NCBI GenBank assembly: GCA_017304945.1
Contig: JAFKLG010000062.1
Location: forward strand, 1 to 64,000
Reading direction: 5' to 3'
DNA from: Rhodospirillales bacterium
GTDB taxonomy: Bacteria > Pseudomonadota > Alphaproteobacteria > Acetobacterales > Acetobacteraceae
Length of the DNA: 64,000 nt
Positions 17,489-26,296 of this stretch are shown in pieces. Every line of letters begins with the position of its first letter. Position 1 is the first letter of the stretch. A program made the position numbers and the translations under genes. Under the pieces are notes generated by a model. The model was given only the letters and a program-made list of their open reading frames with translations. It made no database searches and was not told the origin of the DNA.

Positions 17489-18121
17489 TCAGCCGCCCCG
17501 CACGTAGCGCCGCGCCAGGATCCGCAAGTGGTCGCGGAAATGCGGCCGCAGCTTCTCCGTCCACGGCGTGCCCGCCGCCTGCTTCCAGGCGTCGCTGAAG
17601 GTCACGTCCGGCGTCTGCAGGTGATACAGCGCGACGTAGCGCGGCGAACCCGACGGGTCGCGGAAGCGGCGGGCCGCCAGCACGCCAGGCACTTTCGAGA
17701 GCAGCGGAATGTGCTCTTGATCGTACCACTCGTTGAACTCGGCCTCGTGCGCCGGATCGACGTTCATCGCGTTGAGCAGCAGGCCGCCCGCGCCCTCGGG
17801 TGAGGGCTGGTCGCCCGGCAAGGTCTGCTCACCTTCCAGCCGCAGCAGCCGGGTGCACAAGGCCGTCACCCGCTTCGACCAGGGCGAGAGATTGTCGCCG
17901 GCCACCGCCTGATAGGCCGGCGTGTCGAGCGCGTCGCGGCTGTCGAGCTCGTAGCTCGCCACCGCCTGTTTCGGATTGCTGACGCTGATCCAGCGCTCGC
18001 ACAGGCCGAAGCCCGGGATCCGCTGGCGTTCGGGCACATGCTCCAGATCGTACCAGTCGTGAAACTCGTCCTCCGGCGCGTTCGCGAAATCGAACGCCAC
18101 CAGCAGCAGACCGCGGGCCAT
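17489..18121 (-). CDS. Tandem dimeric alpha-beta barrel protein
   Basis: A 210-residue cytosolic protein of unknown function. It consists of two similar halves: DEFHDWYDLEHVPERQRIPGF (split around residues 18-38) in the first and AEFNEWYDQEHIPLLSKVPG in the second (about 125-144). The pattern WYDxEHxP is that of small ferredoxin-like dimeric alpha-beta barrels (EthD/NIPSNAP-like), here fused so that one chain may form a complete barrel. ATG 18121 is used because the fold begins there (MARGLLLVAFDF). It is divergent from the AroE-like gene and might act on the same pathway, but nothing proves it. Confidence 0.78.
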   Translation of the reverse strand: MARGLLLVAFDFANAPEDEFHDWYDLEHVPERQRIPGFGLCERWISVSNPKQAVASYELDSRDALDTPAYQAVAGDNLSPWSKRVTALCTRLLRLEGEQTLPGDQPSPEGAGGLLLNAMNVDPAHEAEFNEWYDQEHIPLLSKVPGVLAARRFRDPSGSPRYVALYHLQTPDVTFSDAWKQAAGTPWTEKLRPHFRDHLRILARRYVRGG

Positions 18122-18240
18122 GCTCCGTCCCTCCCCATTTGCGGCCCTCAGTCTCGCCGCGCATCGGCGGCGTGTCACCCCGGTTGCCCCAGGCGAGCGC
18201 GCGGCTTATCGCAGGGCGCAATACACGGAGGATCCCGCCC

Positions 18241-19053
18241 ATGCGCGTCACCGCCAGCACCGCGATCGTCGGCATCGTCGGCACGCCCATCATGCAGGTG
18301 AAATCGCCCACGGTGATGAACGCCTGGTTCGAGGCACAGGCGCGCGATGCAGCGCTGGTGCCGATCGACCTCGCGCCGGAGGCGATGGCCGCCTTCGTCC
18401 CGGTCCTGCGCGGCTGGCGGAACCTGCGCGGGATGATCGTCACCGTCCCCTACAAACAGGTCCTCGCTCCCCTCTGCGACCGCCTCACCCCGCGCGCCCA
18501 GCGGCTCGGCACCGTGAACGTGATCCGACGCGAGGCGGACGGAACCCTGTTCGGAGAAATCCTGGACGGCGCCGGATTCATCGCGGCTGCCGCGGCGCAT
18601 GGGTTCACGCCGCGCGGCCGCCGCGCCGCGGTGATCGGCGCCGGGGGCGTGGCCAGCGCCATCGCCGATGCGCTGTGCGAGGGCGGTATCGCGCAACTCG
18701 CGGTGCAGGACGTGGATGCCGCGAAACAGGCGCGGCTCGCGGCGACGCTGCGGCAGGCGTTCCCCGACGTCGCGGTGCAGGAAGGAATCACGGATATCGC
18801 GACGCTGGACCTGCTGGTGAACGGCACGCCGGTCGGCATGAACGGCGATCCCTCCCTACCACTGCCCGACGCGCAGCTCGCGGATTTGTCGGCCGCATGC
18901 CTGGTCGCCGACGTGGTCACCGCGCCGCTCGAAACGCCGTTCCTGCAGCGCGCCAAGGCGCGCGGGTGCCGCGTGCAGACCGGCATCGAGATGACGGAAA
19001 CGCAGATGCTCCAGCTCGCCGGATGGATGGGGGTGGGCGAGCCGTCCGGCTAG
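18241..19053 (+). CDS. Shikimate dehydrogenase family protein (AroE-like)
   Basis: NAD(P)-dependent reductase of the AroE fold, 270 residues. Catalytic Lys72 (TVPYK), Asn93 (TVNVI) and Asp109 (LDGAGF) are in the places of E. coli AroE K65, N86 and D102, and AAVIGAGGVASAI is the dinucleotide site. The substrate loop differs: where AroE has two serines in a PIxHSxSP motif, this protein reads PIMQVKSP, so only one Ser is kept. It may use a substrate other than shikimate. It is followed 63 nt later by a formyl-CoA-transferase-like gene on the same strand, suggesting a peripheral catabolic role rather than aromatic amino-acid synthesis. Confidence 0.82.
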   Translation: MRVTASTAIVGIVGTPIMQVKSPTVMNAWFEAQARDAALVPIDLAPEAMAAFVPVLRGWRNLRGMIVTVPYKQVLAPLCDRLTPRAQRLGTVNVIRREADGTLFGEILDGAGFIAAAAAHGFTPRGRRAAVIGAGGVASAIADALCEGGIAQLAVQDVDAAKQARLAATLRQAFPDVAVQEGITDIATLDLLVNGTPVGMNGDPSLPLPDAQLADLSAACLVADVVTAPLETPFLQRAKARGCRVQTGIEMTETQMLQLAGWMGVGEPSG

Positions 19054-19116
19054 CCGCCCTTCCCTCCCCCGGACCGGACGCCCATCATCGGTCCAACCAC
19101 AAGGGGGAACCGCACC

Positions 19117-20313
19117 ATGGCCCGCGCGCTCGACGGTATCCGCGTCATCGACATGACGCACAACCAGGCCGGTCCGGCCTGCGCCCAGATCCTCGGCTTC
19201 CTGGGCGCCGAGGTGATCAAGCTCGAGGAACCGAAAGGCGGCGACGTCGCGCGCACCAACATGCGCGACCGCGCCGACAGCGACAGCCTGTTCTTCCTGG
19301 TGCTGAACGCGAACAAGCAGAGCCTGACGCTCAACCTGAAGACCGAGGAGGGCAAGGACCTGTTCCGCAAGGTCATCGCCCAGTCCGACGTGCTCCTGGA
19401 GAATTTCGGACCCGGCGCGCTGGACCGTCTCGGCCTCGGCTACGACGCGTTGAAGCAGGTGAACCCGCGGCTGATCTACGCGACGATCAAGGGGTTCGGC
19501 ACCTATGGCCCCTATGCCGGCTACAAGAGCTTCGAGCCGATCGCCCAGGCGATGGGCGGCGCCATGGCGGTGACCGGCTTCCCCGAGAACCCGCCCACCT
19601 ACGTGTTCCCGGCGATCGGCGATTCCGGCACCGGCATGCACATGGCGATCGGCATCCTGGCGGCGCTGCAGCAGCGCCACGCGACCGGCACCGGCCAGCA
19701 TGTCGAGGTCTCCATGCAGGATGCGGTCGTCAACCTGATCCGCGTCTCGCTGCGCGACCACCAGCGGTTCGGTCACCCGCCCCCACGCACCGGCAATCAG
19801 CTCGGGCGCACCGTGCCGGGCACCACCTATCCCTGCGCGCCCGGCGGACCCAACGACCACGTCTACATCTTCGCCCAGCCGCAGATGTGGAAGCCGCTGC
19901 TGCAGGCGATGGAGAAGCCGGAGTTGGCCGACGACCCGTGCTTCGCCACGCCCGAGTCACGCTGGGAACATCGCGCGGCGCTGGATGCGATCGTCGCTGA
20001 TTGGACCCGCCAGCGCAGCAAGCACGACGTGATGACGGTGCTGGGCGCCGCCGGCGTGCCCTGCGGGGCCTGCCTCGACACCGGCGAGGTGCTGGCCGAC
20101 CCGCATCTGCACGCGCGCGACATGATCGTGGATGTCGAGTATCCGACGCGCGGCACCTACCAGACGGTCGGATGCCCGATCAAACTCTCCGACTCGCCCG
20201 CCGAGATCACCCGTCCGCCGCTGCTGGGCGAGCACACCGACTCGCTGCTCGCCAGCCTGTGCGATCTCGCGCCCGACGCGGTCGCCAGGCTGCGCGCGAA
20301 CGGGGTCGTCTGA
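19117..20313 (+). CDS. CaiB/BaiF CoA-transferase, formyl-CoA transferase-like
   Basis: A 398-residue class III CoA-transferase that moves CoA between carboxylic acids. Asp169, in PAIGDSGTGMH, occupies the position and number of the catalytic Asp169 of Oxalobacter formyl-CoA:oxalate CoA-transferase. N-terminal LDGIRVIDMTHNQAGPACAQ, LENFGPGALDRLGLGYDAL and GFGTYGPY are family hallmarks. AAGGGG upstream supports the start. No oxalyl-CoA decarboxylase lies nearby, so an oxalate role is unproven; the neighbour is the AroE-like dehydrogenase. Its partner acid is unknown. Confidence 0.9.
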   Translation: MARALDGIRVIDMTHNQAGPACAQILGFLGAEVIKLEEPKGGDVARTNMRDRADSDSLFFLVLNANKQSLTLNLKTEEGKDLFRKVIAQSDVLLENFGPGALDRLGLGYDALKQVNPRLIYATIKGFGTYGPYAGYKSFEPIAQAMGGAMAVTGFPENPPTYVFPAIGDSGTGMHMAIGILAALQQRHATGTGQHVEVSMQDAVVNLIRVSLRDHQRFGHPPPRTGNQLGRTVPGTTYPCAPGGPNDHVYIFAQPQMWKPLLQAMEKPELADDPCFATPESRWEHRAALDAIVADWTRQRSKHDVMTVLGAAGVPCGACLDTGEVLADPHLHARDMIVDVEYPTRGTYQTVGCPIKLSDSPAEITRPPLLGEHTDSLLASLCDLAPDAVARLRANGVV

Positions 20314-20333
20314 CACCGCGCGCGACCGCCCCG

Positions 20334-20362
20334 GCGCCGCCTCGCCATCGGTGGGGCGGCGC
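20334..20362. terminator. Hairpin between convergent genes
   Basis: GCGCCGCC (20334-20341) pairs with GGCGGCGC (20355-20362) across a 13-nt loop, in the 63-bp gap between the CoA-transferase and serine hydrolase stop codons. No U-tract on either side. Confidence 0.4.
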
Positions 20363-20376
20363 AGCGGGGCTGGAAG

Positions 20377-21897
20377 CTACGCGCGACGGAAGACCAGCAC
20401 GCGGCTGCGGTTGCTCGCGACGCGCAGCGTGTCGCCGTCCAGCACCAGACAGGCCCGCTGCCGCCAGGGCCCGGCGGTGCGATCGGTGAGCGCGCGGCGC
20501 TCGTCGAGCGGGTCGAGCGGCAGCGTCACGCGCAGCGGGCCGGTGCCGATCGCGAGCGTGGGCGTCTCCCCGGCCTGGATGTCGAACCGCGCTTCATGCT
20601 GGGCATTGATCCAGGTGCCGCTCCAGGCCGGCCCCAGCACCGCGTCGGGCATTGCCGGGCGGAAGCGGCGGCCGACATGGCCGATCTCGCCCTCGATCGC
20701 GTCGCCCACGTAGCGCAGCGCGACCGGCAGATGCGCGGAGCGGGAGACGGCGGTCTCGTCCTCGCCGCGATACAGGGTTTCGGTCGCGCCCATGAAGGTC
20801 AGCGCACCGCCCTGCTGCTCGATCCAGAACGGGCCGTCCTCGGTGACGAAGCGGCCCTGGGGCAGCAGGCCGATGGCGGGATCGGGCAGGTCCGCGCCGG
20901 TCAGGGCAGCGATCACCCGCAGCGCGATGCCGTGCGCGTCGGCATCCTCCCGGTTGGTCAGCACGACGACGCCGGCACGCTGCGCGGGCAGCAGCAGGAA
21001 ATGGTGCTTGTAGCCGGGCAGCGAGCCGCCATGTCCGACCGCGATCTGGCCGGGCACGGGCGAGCGGGCCAGTCCCAGGCCGTACTCGGTGGCGCGGCCA
21101 TCGGCGAGATGGCGGCGGGCGCCCAACCGCGGCAGCAGGCCGGCGGCGGGCGCCGCGTCGGTGAGCAGCGCCTGCAGCCAGGTGACGAGGTCATGCGCGG
21201 TGCCGGTGAGGCCGCCGGAGGCGGAGACATGCATCCCGTAGCGGCCGCGGCGCCAGCCGGACGCGGTGCGGTGATAGCCGGCGGCGAGGCCGGGGACCGG
21301 CACCGTCTCGTCCTCCGGCAGCATCATCGTGAGGCCGAGGGGCTGGAAGAACCACTCGGCGAGCAGCGCGCCGTAGTCGCGGCCGGCATGGTGCAGCGCA
21401 GCCTCGAGCAGGCGGTAGCCGGTGTTGGAGTAGGAGATCTCCGTCCCCGGCGCGAAGTTCAGCGCGTCGATTCCCGCGACGAAGTCACGCAGCGCGGTGC
21501 GGGAGAGATCGGCAGTCCAGGGCACGCCCAGCAGCCACAGCGTCTCCATCGCATCGGGCAGGCCGCCGGTCATGTCGAGCGCGCGGGCGACCGGCACCCC
21601 GGCCGGCAGCGGCGCGAGGCCGGGCAGATGGCGCCCGAGCGGATCGTCGAGCGAGAGGACGCCCTGCTCCTGCAGGCGGAGGAGCGTCGCCGCCATGAAG
21701 TGCTTGCTGATGGAGGCGTAGCGAACCGCCGAACTGGCCGTGAAGGGCAGCATGAGGTCGAGATTGGCGAGGCCGCCGAACGCCTCGGCGCGGATGCTCG
21801 CCGCGTCGAACAGCAGGATCGCGCCGCCCGGCCCGCCATCCGCGGTCCAGCCCGCGGCGATCTCGGCCGCCGCTTCCGTCGCCTTGTGCCAACGCAT
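20377..21897 (-). CDS. D-aminopeptidase-type serine hydrolase (beta-lactamase class C fold)
   Basis: A 506-residue penicillin-recognising serine hydrolase. The active-site motifs are SxxK at Ser62-Lys65 (SISKHF), YSN at 156-158 and HGG at 289-291, matching the spacing of Ochrobactrum D-aminopeptidase DAP (Ser62, Lys65). After the catalytic domain (to about 340) come some 165 residues of beta-rich sequence, like the two C-terminal barrel domains of DAP. No signal peptide is visible, so it should be cytosolic and cleave N-terminal D-residues or amides. It lies 15 nt behind the debranching-enzyme gene and may share its transcript. Confidence 0.85.
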   Translation of the reverse strand: MRWHKATEAAAEIAAGWTADGGPGGAILLFDAASIRAEAFGGLANLDLMLPFTASSAVRYASISKHFMAATLLRLQEQGVLSLDDPLGRHLPGLAPLPAGVPVARALDMTGGLPDAMETLWLLGVPWTADLSRTALRDFVAGIDALNFAPGTEISYSNTGYRLLEAALHHAGRDYGALLAEWFFQPLGLTMMLPEDETVPVPGLAAGYHRTASGWRRGRYGMHVSASGGLTGTAHDLVTWLQALLTDAAPAAGLLPRLGARRHLADGRATEYGLGLARSPVPGQIAVGHGGSLPGYKHHFLLLPAQRAGVVVLTNREDADAHGIALRVIAALTGADLPDPAIGLLPQGRFVTEDGPFWIEQQGGALTFMGATETLYRGEDETAVSRSAHLPVALRYVGDAIEGEIGHVGRRFRPAMPDAVLGPAWSGTWINAQHEARFDIQAGETPTLAIGTGPLRVTLPLDPLDERRALTDRTAGPWRQRACLVLDGDTLRVASNRSRVLVFRRA

Positions 21898-21912
21898 GTG
21901 TCGGATCTCCGG

Positions 21913-24066
21913 TCAGTGTCCCGCGACGACCTGGTAGCGGCGTCGTTCGACGTGATGGCGGTCGCCGCGCAGCACCTCGAACGTCGTGGTCTCGTCCTCA
22001 CGGGTGAAGCGGATGTCGAAGTGGCGGCGCCCGAGCCGCAGGTCGTAGAGGGTGATGTCGGGCAGCCAGGCGGGCAGGTTCGGATCGACGTAGAGCTTCT
22101 CGTTCGGTGCGTCGGGGATGATGCCCAGCATGGCCTGCAGCAGCGCGAAGCACGAGCCGGCGGCCCAGGCCTGTGGCACGTTGGCGCCCAGGTATTGCAC
22201 CGGGAAGCTCGCCTCGGTGCGCTGCACGCCGGAATAGAGTTCCGGGAGCTGGTTGAGCAGGAAGTGGCTGGCGGCTTCGGAGATGTCGCGGGCGACCGCC
22301 GCCGCCTCCTGCTCGAATCCGTAGCGCTTGAAACCAAGCGCGATCAGGCTGTTGTCGTGCGGCCAGACGGAGCCGTTCTGGTAGGAGTAGGGGTTGAAGG
22401 CGGGGTGGTCGGCGGAGAGGGTGCGGATGCCCCAGCCGCTGTTCATGTCGGGCGCCATCAGCCGCGCCACCACCCGCGCGGCGCGGTCCGGGGGCACGAT
22501 GCCGGACCACAGCAGGTGGCCGGGGTTGGAGGCGACGGTCATGACCTTCCGCTTCTCGCCGTCGAGCATGTAGGCGTAGAAGCCGGTCTCCTCGTCCCAG
22601 AACGCGTCGTTGAACTTCTCGTACAGCGCGCGGGCCTTCGCGCGCAGCGCGGTGGCGCGGTCGGACTTGCCGAGTGCCTCGAACACCTCGGCCATGCGGA
22701 GCCAGGCGTCGTAGACATAGCCTTGCAACTCGCACAGCGACTTGGGTCCGCGCACCGGCGTCCCGTCGTCGTAGACCATCGAGTCGCCGGCATCCTTCCA
22801 CGCCATGTTCTCATAGCCGACCGGAGACCGCGTCTGGTACTCCTGGAACAGGTCGCCGTCGCGATCGCCTTCCTTGTCGATCCACTCGAGGGCCGCTTCC
22901 GCGTTCGGCAGGTAGCGCTCCAGCAGCGCGCGGTCGCCGGTGGCGCGCCAGGCGGCATGCAGGGTGACCAGGTAGAGCGGGGTGGCGTCGGCGGTGCCGT
23001 AATAGGGCGTGTGCGGGATCAGCTTGAAATGCGCGAGCTCGCCGTAGCGGAGTTCGTGCATGATCTTGCCCGGTTCCGCATCGCGATACTCGTCGCGTTC
23101 GGTCGCCTGCCAGCGGCCCAGCACGTCGAGCGAGCCGCGCGCGAACTCCGGATAGACCAGCATGTTCTGCAGCGAGACGATCAGGCTGTCGCGGCCGAAC
23201 GGCGCCATGAACCAGGGCAGGCCGGCGGCGGGCACGAACACCATGTGGTCGGTGCCCCCGATCGGCAGGCGCAGCGCCGCCATGTCGTCGATCGCCTGGT
23301 GGAAGAACCGATAGAATTCCTCGTTGCTGGTGGTGATCTTCAGCACCGTCAGCCGCCAGTCCTTGCGATCGGCCGCCTGCCGCGACCGTTCGGCGTGGCT
23401 CGCGCAGTCATGCGGCGCGTGGTAGCGCTTGTCCCCGCGGCTGAGCTCGTAGAGCAGACAGGCATGCCAGGAGCCGCCGGGCGGCAGCTTCACCTCGAAG
23501 CTCAGCCGGCCGTTGGCGTAGGCGGCCGGGCTGTCGGCGCGCCCGACGGAGATCGCCATGGCGCGGAAGAAGTCCTGGTTCTGATAGGTGTTGCGCAGCG
23601 TCTGGTGCGCTTGCGACCACTCCGAGGCGATGCGACCCCGGCGCAGCGAGCGGCCCGATTTCACGTCGAACACGTCGGCGAAGTCGGAGCGGAGGCTGAT
23701 TTCGAGATTGAACCGGATCGGCTTCTGGCCGTGGTTGGTGATGTCGAAATCCTCGTGCATCCCGCCGTCGATCATGCGGGAGAGCACCAGCGAGACGGTG
23801 CGCGCCGGGACGGGCCCATCCTGGGTGAGGAAGCCGCGATTGGTCAGGAAGATGCGTGCCGCGTCGTAGTTCACGGCGCCGCCGTTCAGCAGGTCCCAGG
23901 GCGTGCCGTCGGCATACAACGACCAGACGCTCAACAGGCGCGTGTCGAAGAAATACAGCCCCTTGTCCGACGGCCAGACCACCCGGCCGTCGGGTTCCGT
24001 CACCAGGACCGTCATGGCCTGATGGATGGCGATCTGCGGCGGACCGACCTGGACCTTGAACGTCAT
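21913..24066 (-). CDS. Glycogen debranching-type amylo-alpha-1,6-glucosidase
   Basis: A 717-residue two-domain protein. Residues about 15-215 form the GDE N-terminal bis domain (LVTEPDGRVVWPSDKGLYFFDTRLLSVW). The rest is an (alpha/alpha)6 glucosidase domain with VPAAGLPWFMAPFGRDSLI, WIDKEGDRDGD, GYENMAWKDAGDSM, LCELQGYVYDAW and NGSVWPHDNSLIALGF. Acidic residues in FGRDS and QNGSVWPHD are likely in catalysis. The predicted role is hydrolysis of alpha-1,6 branches or of related glucosides; a glycogen phosphorylase gene 4 kb away fits. No signal peptide. It is the first gene of a leftward pair. Confidence 0.88.
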   Translation of the reverse strand: MTFKVQVGPPQIAIHQAMTVLVTEPDGRVVWPSDKGLYFFDTRLLSVWSLYADGTPWDLLNGGAVNYDAARIFLTNRGFLTQDGPVPARTVSLVLSRMIDGGMHEDFDITNHGQKPIRFNLEISLRSDFADVFDVKSGRSLRRGRIASEWSQAHQTLRNTYQNQDFFRAMAISVGRADSPAAYANGRLSFEVKLPPGGSWHACLLYELSRGDKRYHAPHDCASHAERSRQAADRKDWRLTVLKITTSNEEFYRFFHQAIDDMAALRLPIGGTDHMVFVPAAGLPWFMAPFGRDSLIVSLQNMLVYPEFARGSLDVLGRWQATERDEYRDAEPGKIMHELRYGELAHFKLIPHTPYYGTADATPLYLVTLHAAWRATGDRALLERYLPNAEAALEWIDKEGDRDGDLFQEYQTRSPVGYENMAWKDAGDSMVYDDGTPVRGPKSLCELQGYVYDAWLRMAEVFEALGKSDRATALRAKARALYEKFNDAFWDEETGFYAYMLDGEKRKVMTVASNPGHLLWSGIVPPDRAARVVARLMAPDMNSGWGIRTLSADHPAFNPYSYQNGSVWPHDNSLIALGFKRYGFEQEAAAVARDISEAASHFLLNQLPELYSGVQRTEASFPVQYLGANVPQAWAAGSCFALLQAMLGIIPDAPNEKLYVDPNLPAWLPDITLYDLRLGRRHFDIRFTREDETTTFEVLRGDRHHVERRRYQVVAGH

Positions 24067-24136
24067 GGGTCTTGGTTCTCCCTGTCATCTCCGGTCTATA
24101 ACCCGAGACGCGATCTCGATCACGTGACAGGACCGT

Positions 24137-24565
24137 ATGGCACATCCTCCCGACTGGACGCTGGAACACGTGCGCCGCCACATCGAGGAGGGGCTGCCGC
24201 TGGTGCCGCTGTTCAATCTCGAGGTGGTGGAGGCGTCTCCGGCGCGTGGCCTGCTGCGGCTGAACGAGGGGGCGCCGGTGCGCCGGCCGGGCGGCAGCGT
24301 GGCGGGGCCGATCCAGTTCGCGCTGGCGGACGTGGCGACCTATGCGCTGATCCTGGCGGTGAAGCGGGATCCGGCGGCGGTGACGGTGGACATGGCGATC
24401 AACTTCCTCCGCCCGGCGATGACGCTGCCGCTGCTGGCCGAGGCGACGACGCTGCGGGCGGGGCGCCGGCTGTTCACGGCGGACGTGCGGATCAGCGAGG
24501 AGACGAGCGGGAAGCTGGTGGCGCAGGCGACCACGACTTATGCGCTGTCGGAGGGGAGTGGTTGA
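24137..24565 (+). CDS. PaaI-type hotdog thioesterase
   Basis: A 142-residue acyl-CoA thioesterase of the hotdog fold. The core segments GGSVAGPIQFALADVATYALIL and AVTVDMAINFLRPAM contain the helix and strand that form the active site of PaaI enzymes; the Gly/Gln-Asp residues (GPIQFALAD) are in the usual catalytic region. It starts 70 bp from the divergent debranching gene. Its stop codon TGA is embedded in the -35 box of the vapBC promoter. Substrate could be any medium or aromatic acyl-CoA. Confidence 0.88.
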   Translation: MAHPPDWTLEHVRRHIEEGLPLVPLFNLEVVEASPARGLLRLNEGAPVRRPGGSVAGPIQFALADVATYALILAVKRDPAAVTVDMAINFLRPAMTLPLLAEATTLRAGRRLFTADVRISEETSGKLVAQATTTYALSEGSG

Positions 24566-24609
24566 AGGCCGGTCGGCCGATGTGTATATTCAAGGTCAAT
24601 TCTACACAT
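24562..24609 (+). promoter_or_regulatory. vapBC promoter with overlapping palindromic operator
   Basis: TTGAAG (24562-24567) and TATATT (24585-24590) are separated by exactly 17 nt, a good sigma-70 promoter. ATGTGTA (24580-24586) and TACACAT (24603-24609) form a perfect 7-bp inverted repeat with a 16-nt centre that starts at the -10 box and ends 10 nt before the vapB start codon. Binding of the VapB/VapC complex here would block RNA polymerase, as known for type II autoregulation. Confidence 0.65.
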
Positions 24610-24619
24610 AGCCACGACC

Positions 24620-24820
24620 ATGCGCACCAACATCGACATTGACGACGACTTGTTGCGCGAGGTGATGCAGGTCCTGAACCTGCCCACGAAGCGCGCTGCC
24701 GTAGACGCGGCCCTGCAGCAGGTGGTTCGCCTCCACCGGCAGCGGCAGGCTCTCGAGCGGCTTCAGGGGATGGGGTGGGAAGGCGACCTCGACGCCATGC
24801 GTGAAGGCCGAGCGCCCTGA
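24620..24820 (+). CDS. vapB: VapB-type antitoxin
   Basis: A 66-residue antitoxin of the VapB family with the short ribbon-helix-helix-like N-terminus MRTNIDIDDDLLREVMQV and the family phrase TKRAAVDAALQQVVRL. The C-terminal part (QALERLQGMGWEGDLDAMR) should wrap the toxin active site. It neutralises VapC and represses its own promoter, whose palindrome lies just upstream. The 5' leader would be only about 24 nt and no strong ribosome site is visible. It precedes vapC by 33 nt. Confidence 0.9.
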   Translation: MRTNIDIDDDLLREVMQVLNLPTKRAAVDAALQQVVRLHRQRQALERLQGMGWEGDLDAMREGRAP

Positions 24821-24853
24821 CCTCGCCTGTTCGGCACGAAGCGTGGTGTCATT

Positions 24854-25243
24854 GTGCTGGTCGTCGACACATCGGTGCTCATCAACAACATCCGCATGGT
24901 TCGCACGACTTCGGTCCTGCGCATGTTGGACGCGAGCCTTGCGACCGAGATCCTGGTCGGTGACGTCGTCCTGCTCGAAATCCTGCAAGGCGCCCGCGAC
25001 GAGTCCCATGCGGCGCGCCTCGAGGCGGAACTGCGTCACTTCCGGATCGTCCCGATGCTCGATCCGCGCATCGCGATCGAGGCCGCGGCCAACTTCCGTC
25101 GCCTGCGCGGGATCGGCATCACCGTCCGCAAGACGATGGACCTGATCATCGGCACCTACTGCCTGATGCACGGCTACGCCCTGCTGCACGACGACCGCGA
25201 CTTCGACCCGATGCAGCGGCATCTGGGCCTGCGGGTCGCGTGA
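24854..25243 (+). CDS. vapC: VapC-type PIN ribonuclease toxin
   Basis: A 129-residue PIN-domain endoribonuclease, the toxin of the pair. The acidic catalytic set is complete: Asp5 (VVDTSVLI), Glu42 (VVLLEILQG), Asp96 (KTMDLIIGTYC) and Asp113/114 (LHDDRDFD), so it should bind Mg2+ and cut RNA, probably tRNA as for characterised VapC proteins. The start is GTG at 24854. The gene is intact. It is followed 93 bp later by the HMG-CoA-lyase-like gene, which is probably an independent unit. Confidence 0.92.
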   Translation: MLVVDTSVLINNIRMVRTTSVLRMLDASLATEILVGDVVLLEILQGARDESHAARLEAELRHFRIVPMLDPRIAIEAAANFRRLRGIGITVRKTMDLIIGTYCLMHGYALLHDDRDFDPMQRHLGLRVA

Positions 25244-25336
25244 TGCCGTCGCCGGACCGCCCTCGCCTGATCTGGACGCCCCGCCGCTTCCGGCGCAAAC
25301 CTGCGCGGTATCGTCCAGCCCCAGCGGAGCGCGCCC

Positions 25337-26296
25337 ATGAGCGACCTGCCGACATCCGTCGAGATCCATGAGGAAGGCCCGCGCGAAGGCTTCCAGATCG
25401 AGCCCGGCCCCATCCCGACCGAGGACAAGATCCGCCTGATCGAGGCGCTGGCCGAGACCGGCCTGCACCACATCCAGGTCTGCTCCTTCGTCAACACCCG
25501 CCTCGTCCCCGGCTGGGCCGACGCGGAAGCCGTGGTCACCGGCTTCACCGCGAAACCCGGCGTGCACTACACGCCGCTCTACTTCAACGCGAACGGGCTC
25601 GAGCGCGCGCTGGCCTTCGCCGACAAGCTGACGATCAGCGGATCGATCTCGCTGACCGCCTCGGAGGCGTTCACCCGCAAGAACCTCAACCGCAGCCACG
25701 CCGAGAACCTGGAGGCGATGCGCAAGCAGGCCGCGCTCCATCTCGAGAAAGGCATCGCCGTCCCCCGGCTCGGCGTCATGGCGGCGTTCGGCTGCAACTA
25801 CCAGGGCGACATCACCCCCGCCCAGGTGATCGCGACCCTGGAGGACGGCATGCGCATCGCCGCCGAGACCGGCGCGAAGATCCGGCTGTTCTCGCTGGCC
25901 GACACGATGGGCTGGGCCACGCCGGCGCGCATCGAGAAGACCGTCGGCGCGGTGCGGGAACGCTGGCCCGACATGGCGATCTCGCTGCACTTGCACGACA
26001 CCCGCGGCCTCGCGGTCGCCAACGCCCATGCCGGCCTCAAGCTGGGCGTCACCCGCTACGACTCCACGGTGGGCGGGCTGGGCGGCTGCCCGTTCGCCGG
26101 CCAGAAAGGCGCCGCGGGCAACATCTGCACCGAGGAACTGGTGCTGCTGTGCGAGGAGATGGGCATCGCGACCGGCGTCGACCTCGACGCGCTGATCGAG
26201 GTCGGCCGCATGGCGGAACGGATCGTCGGGCACACGCTGCCCAGCGAGCTGATCCACGCGGGCAGCCTGGACGCGTTCCGGCGCCAGGCCGCCTGA
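25337..26296 (+). CDS. Hydroxymethylglutaryl-CoA lyase-like enzyme
   Basis: A 319-residue TIM-barrel lyase of the HMGL family, which splits 3-hydroxyacyl-CoA substrates such as HMG-CoA into acetyl-CoA and a keto acid. Motifs: VEIHEEGPREGFQIE (N-terminal catalytic Arg and metal Asp/Glu region), SLADTMGWATP, HLHDTRGLAVAN with the two metal-binding His, and GGLGGCPFAGQKGAAGNICTEE with the active-site Cys loop. HEEGPREGFQ replaces the usual VRDGLQ, marking a divergent branch. It overlaps the next CaiB/BaiF gene by 1 nt (TGATG), so both are probably one pathway: CoA transfer, then retro-aldol cleavage. Confidence 0.86.
   Translation: MSDLPTSVEIHEEGPREGFQIEPGPIPTEDKIRLIEALAETGLHHIQVCSFVNTRLVPGWADAEAVVTGFTAKPGVHYTPLYFNANGLERALAFADKLTISGSISLTASEAFTRKNLNRSHAENLEAMRKQAALHLEKGIAVPRLGVMAAFGCNYQGDITPAQVIATLEDGMRIAAETGAKIRLFSLADTMGWATPARIEKTVGAVRERWPDMAISLHLHDTRGLAVANAHAGLKLGVTRYDSTVGGLGGCPFAGQKGAAGNICTEELVLLCEEMGIATGVDLDALIEVGRMAERIVGHTLPSELIHAGSLDAFRRQAA

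Noticed and set aside
20596..24642. 1348-codon plus-strand open frame
   Set aside because: It covers the serine hydrolase and debranching enzyme in antisense and contains no recognisable domain.
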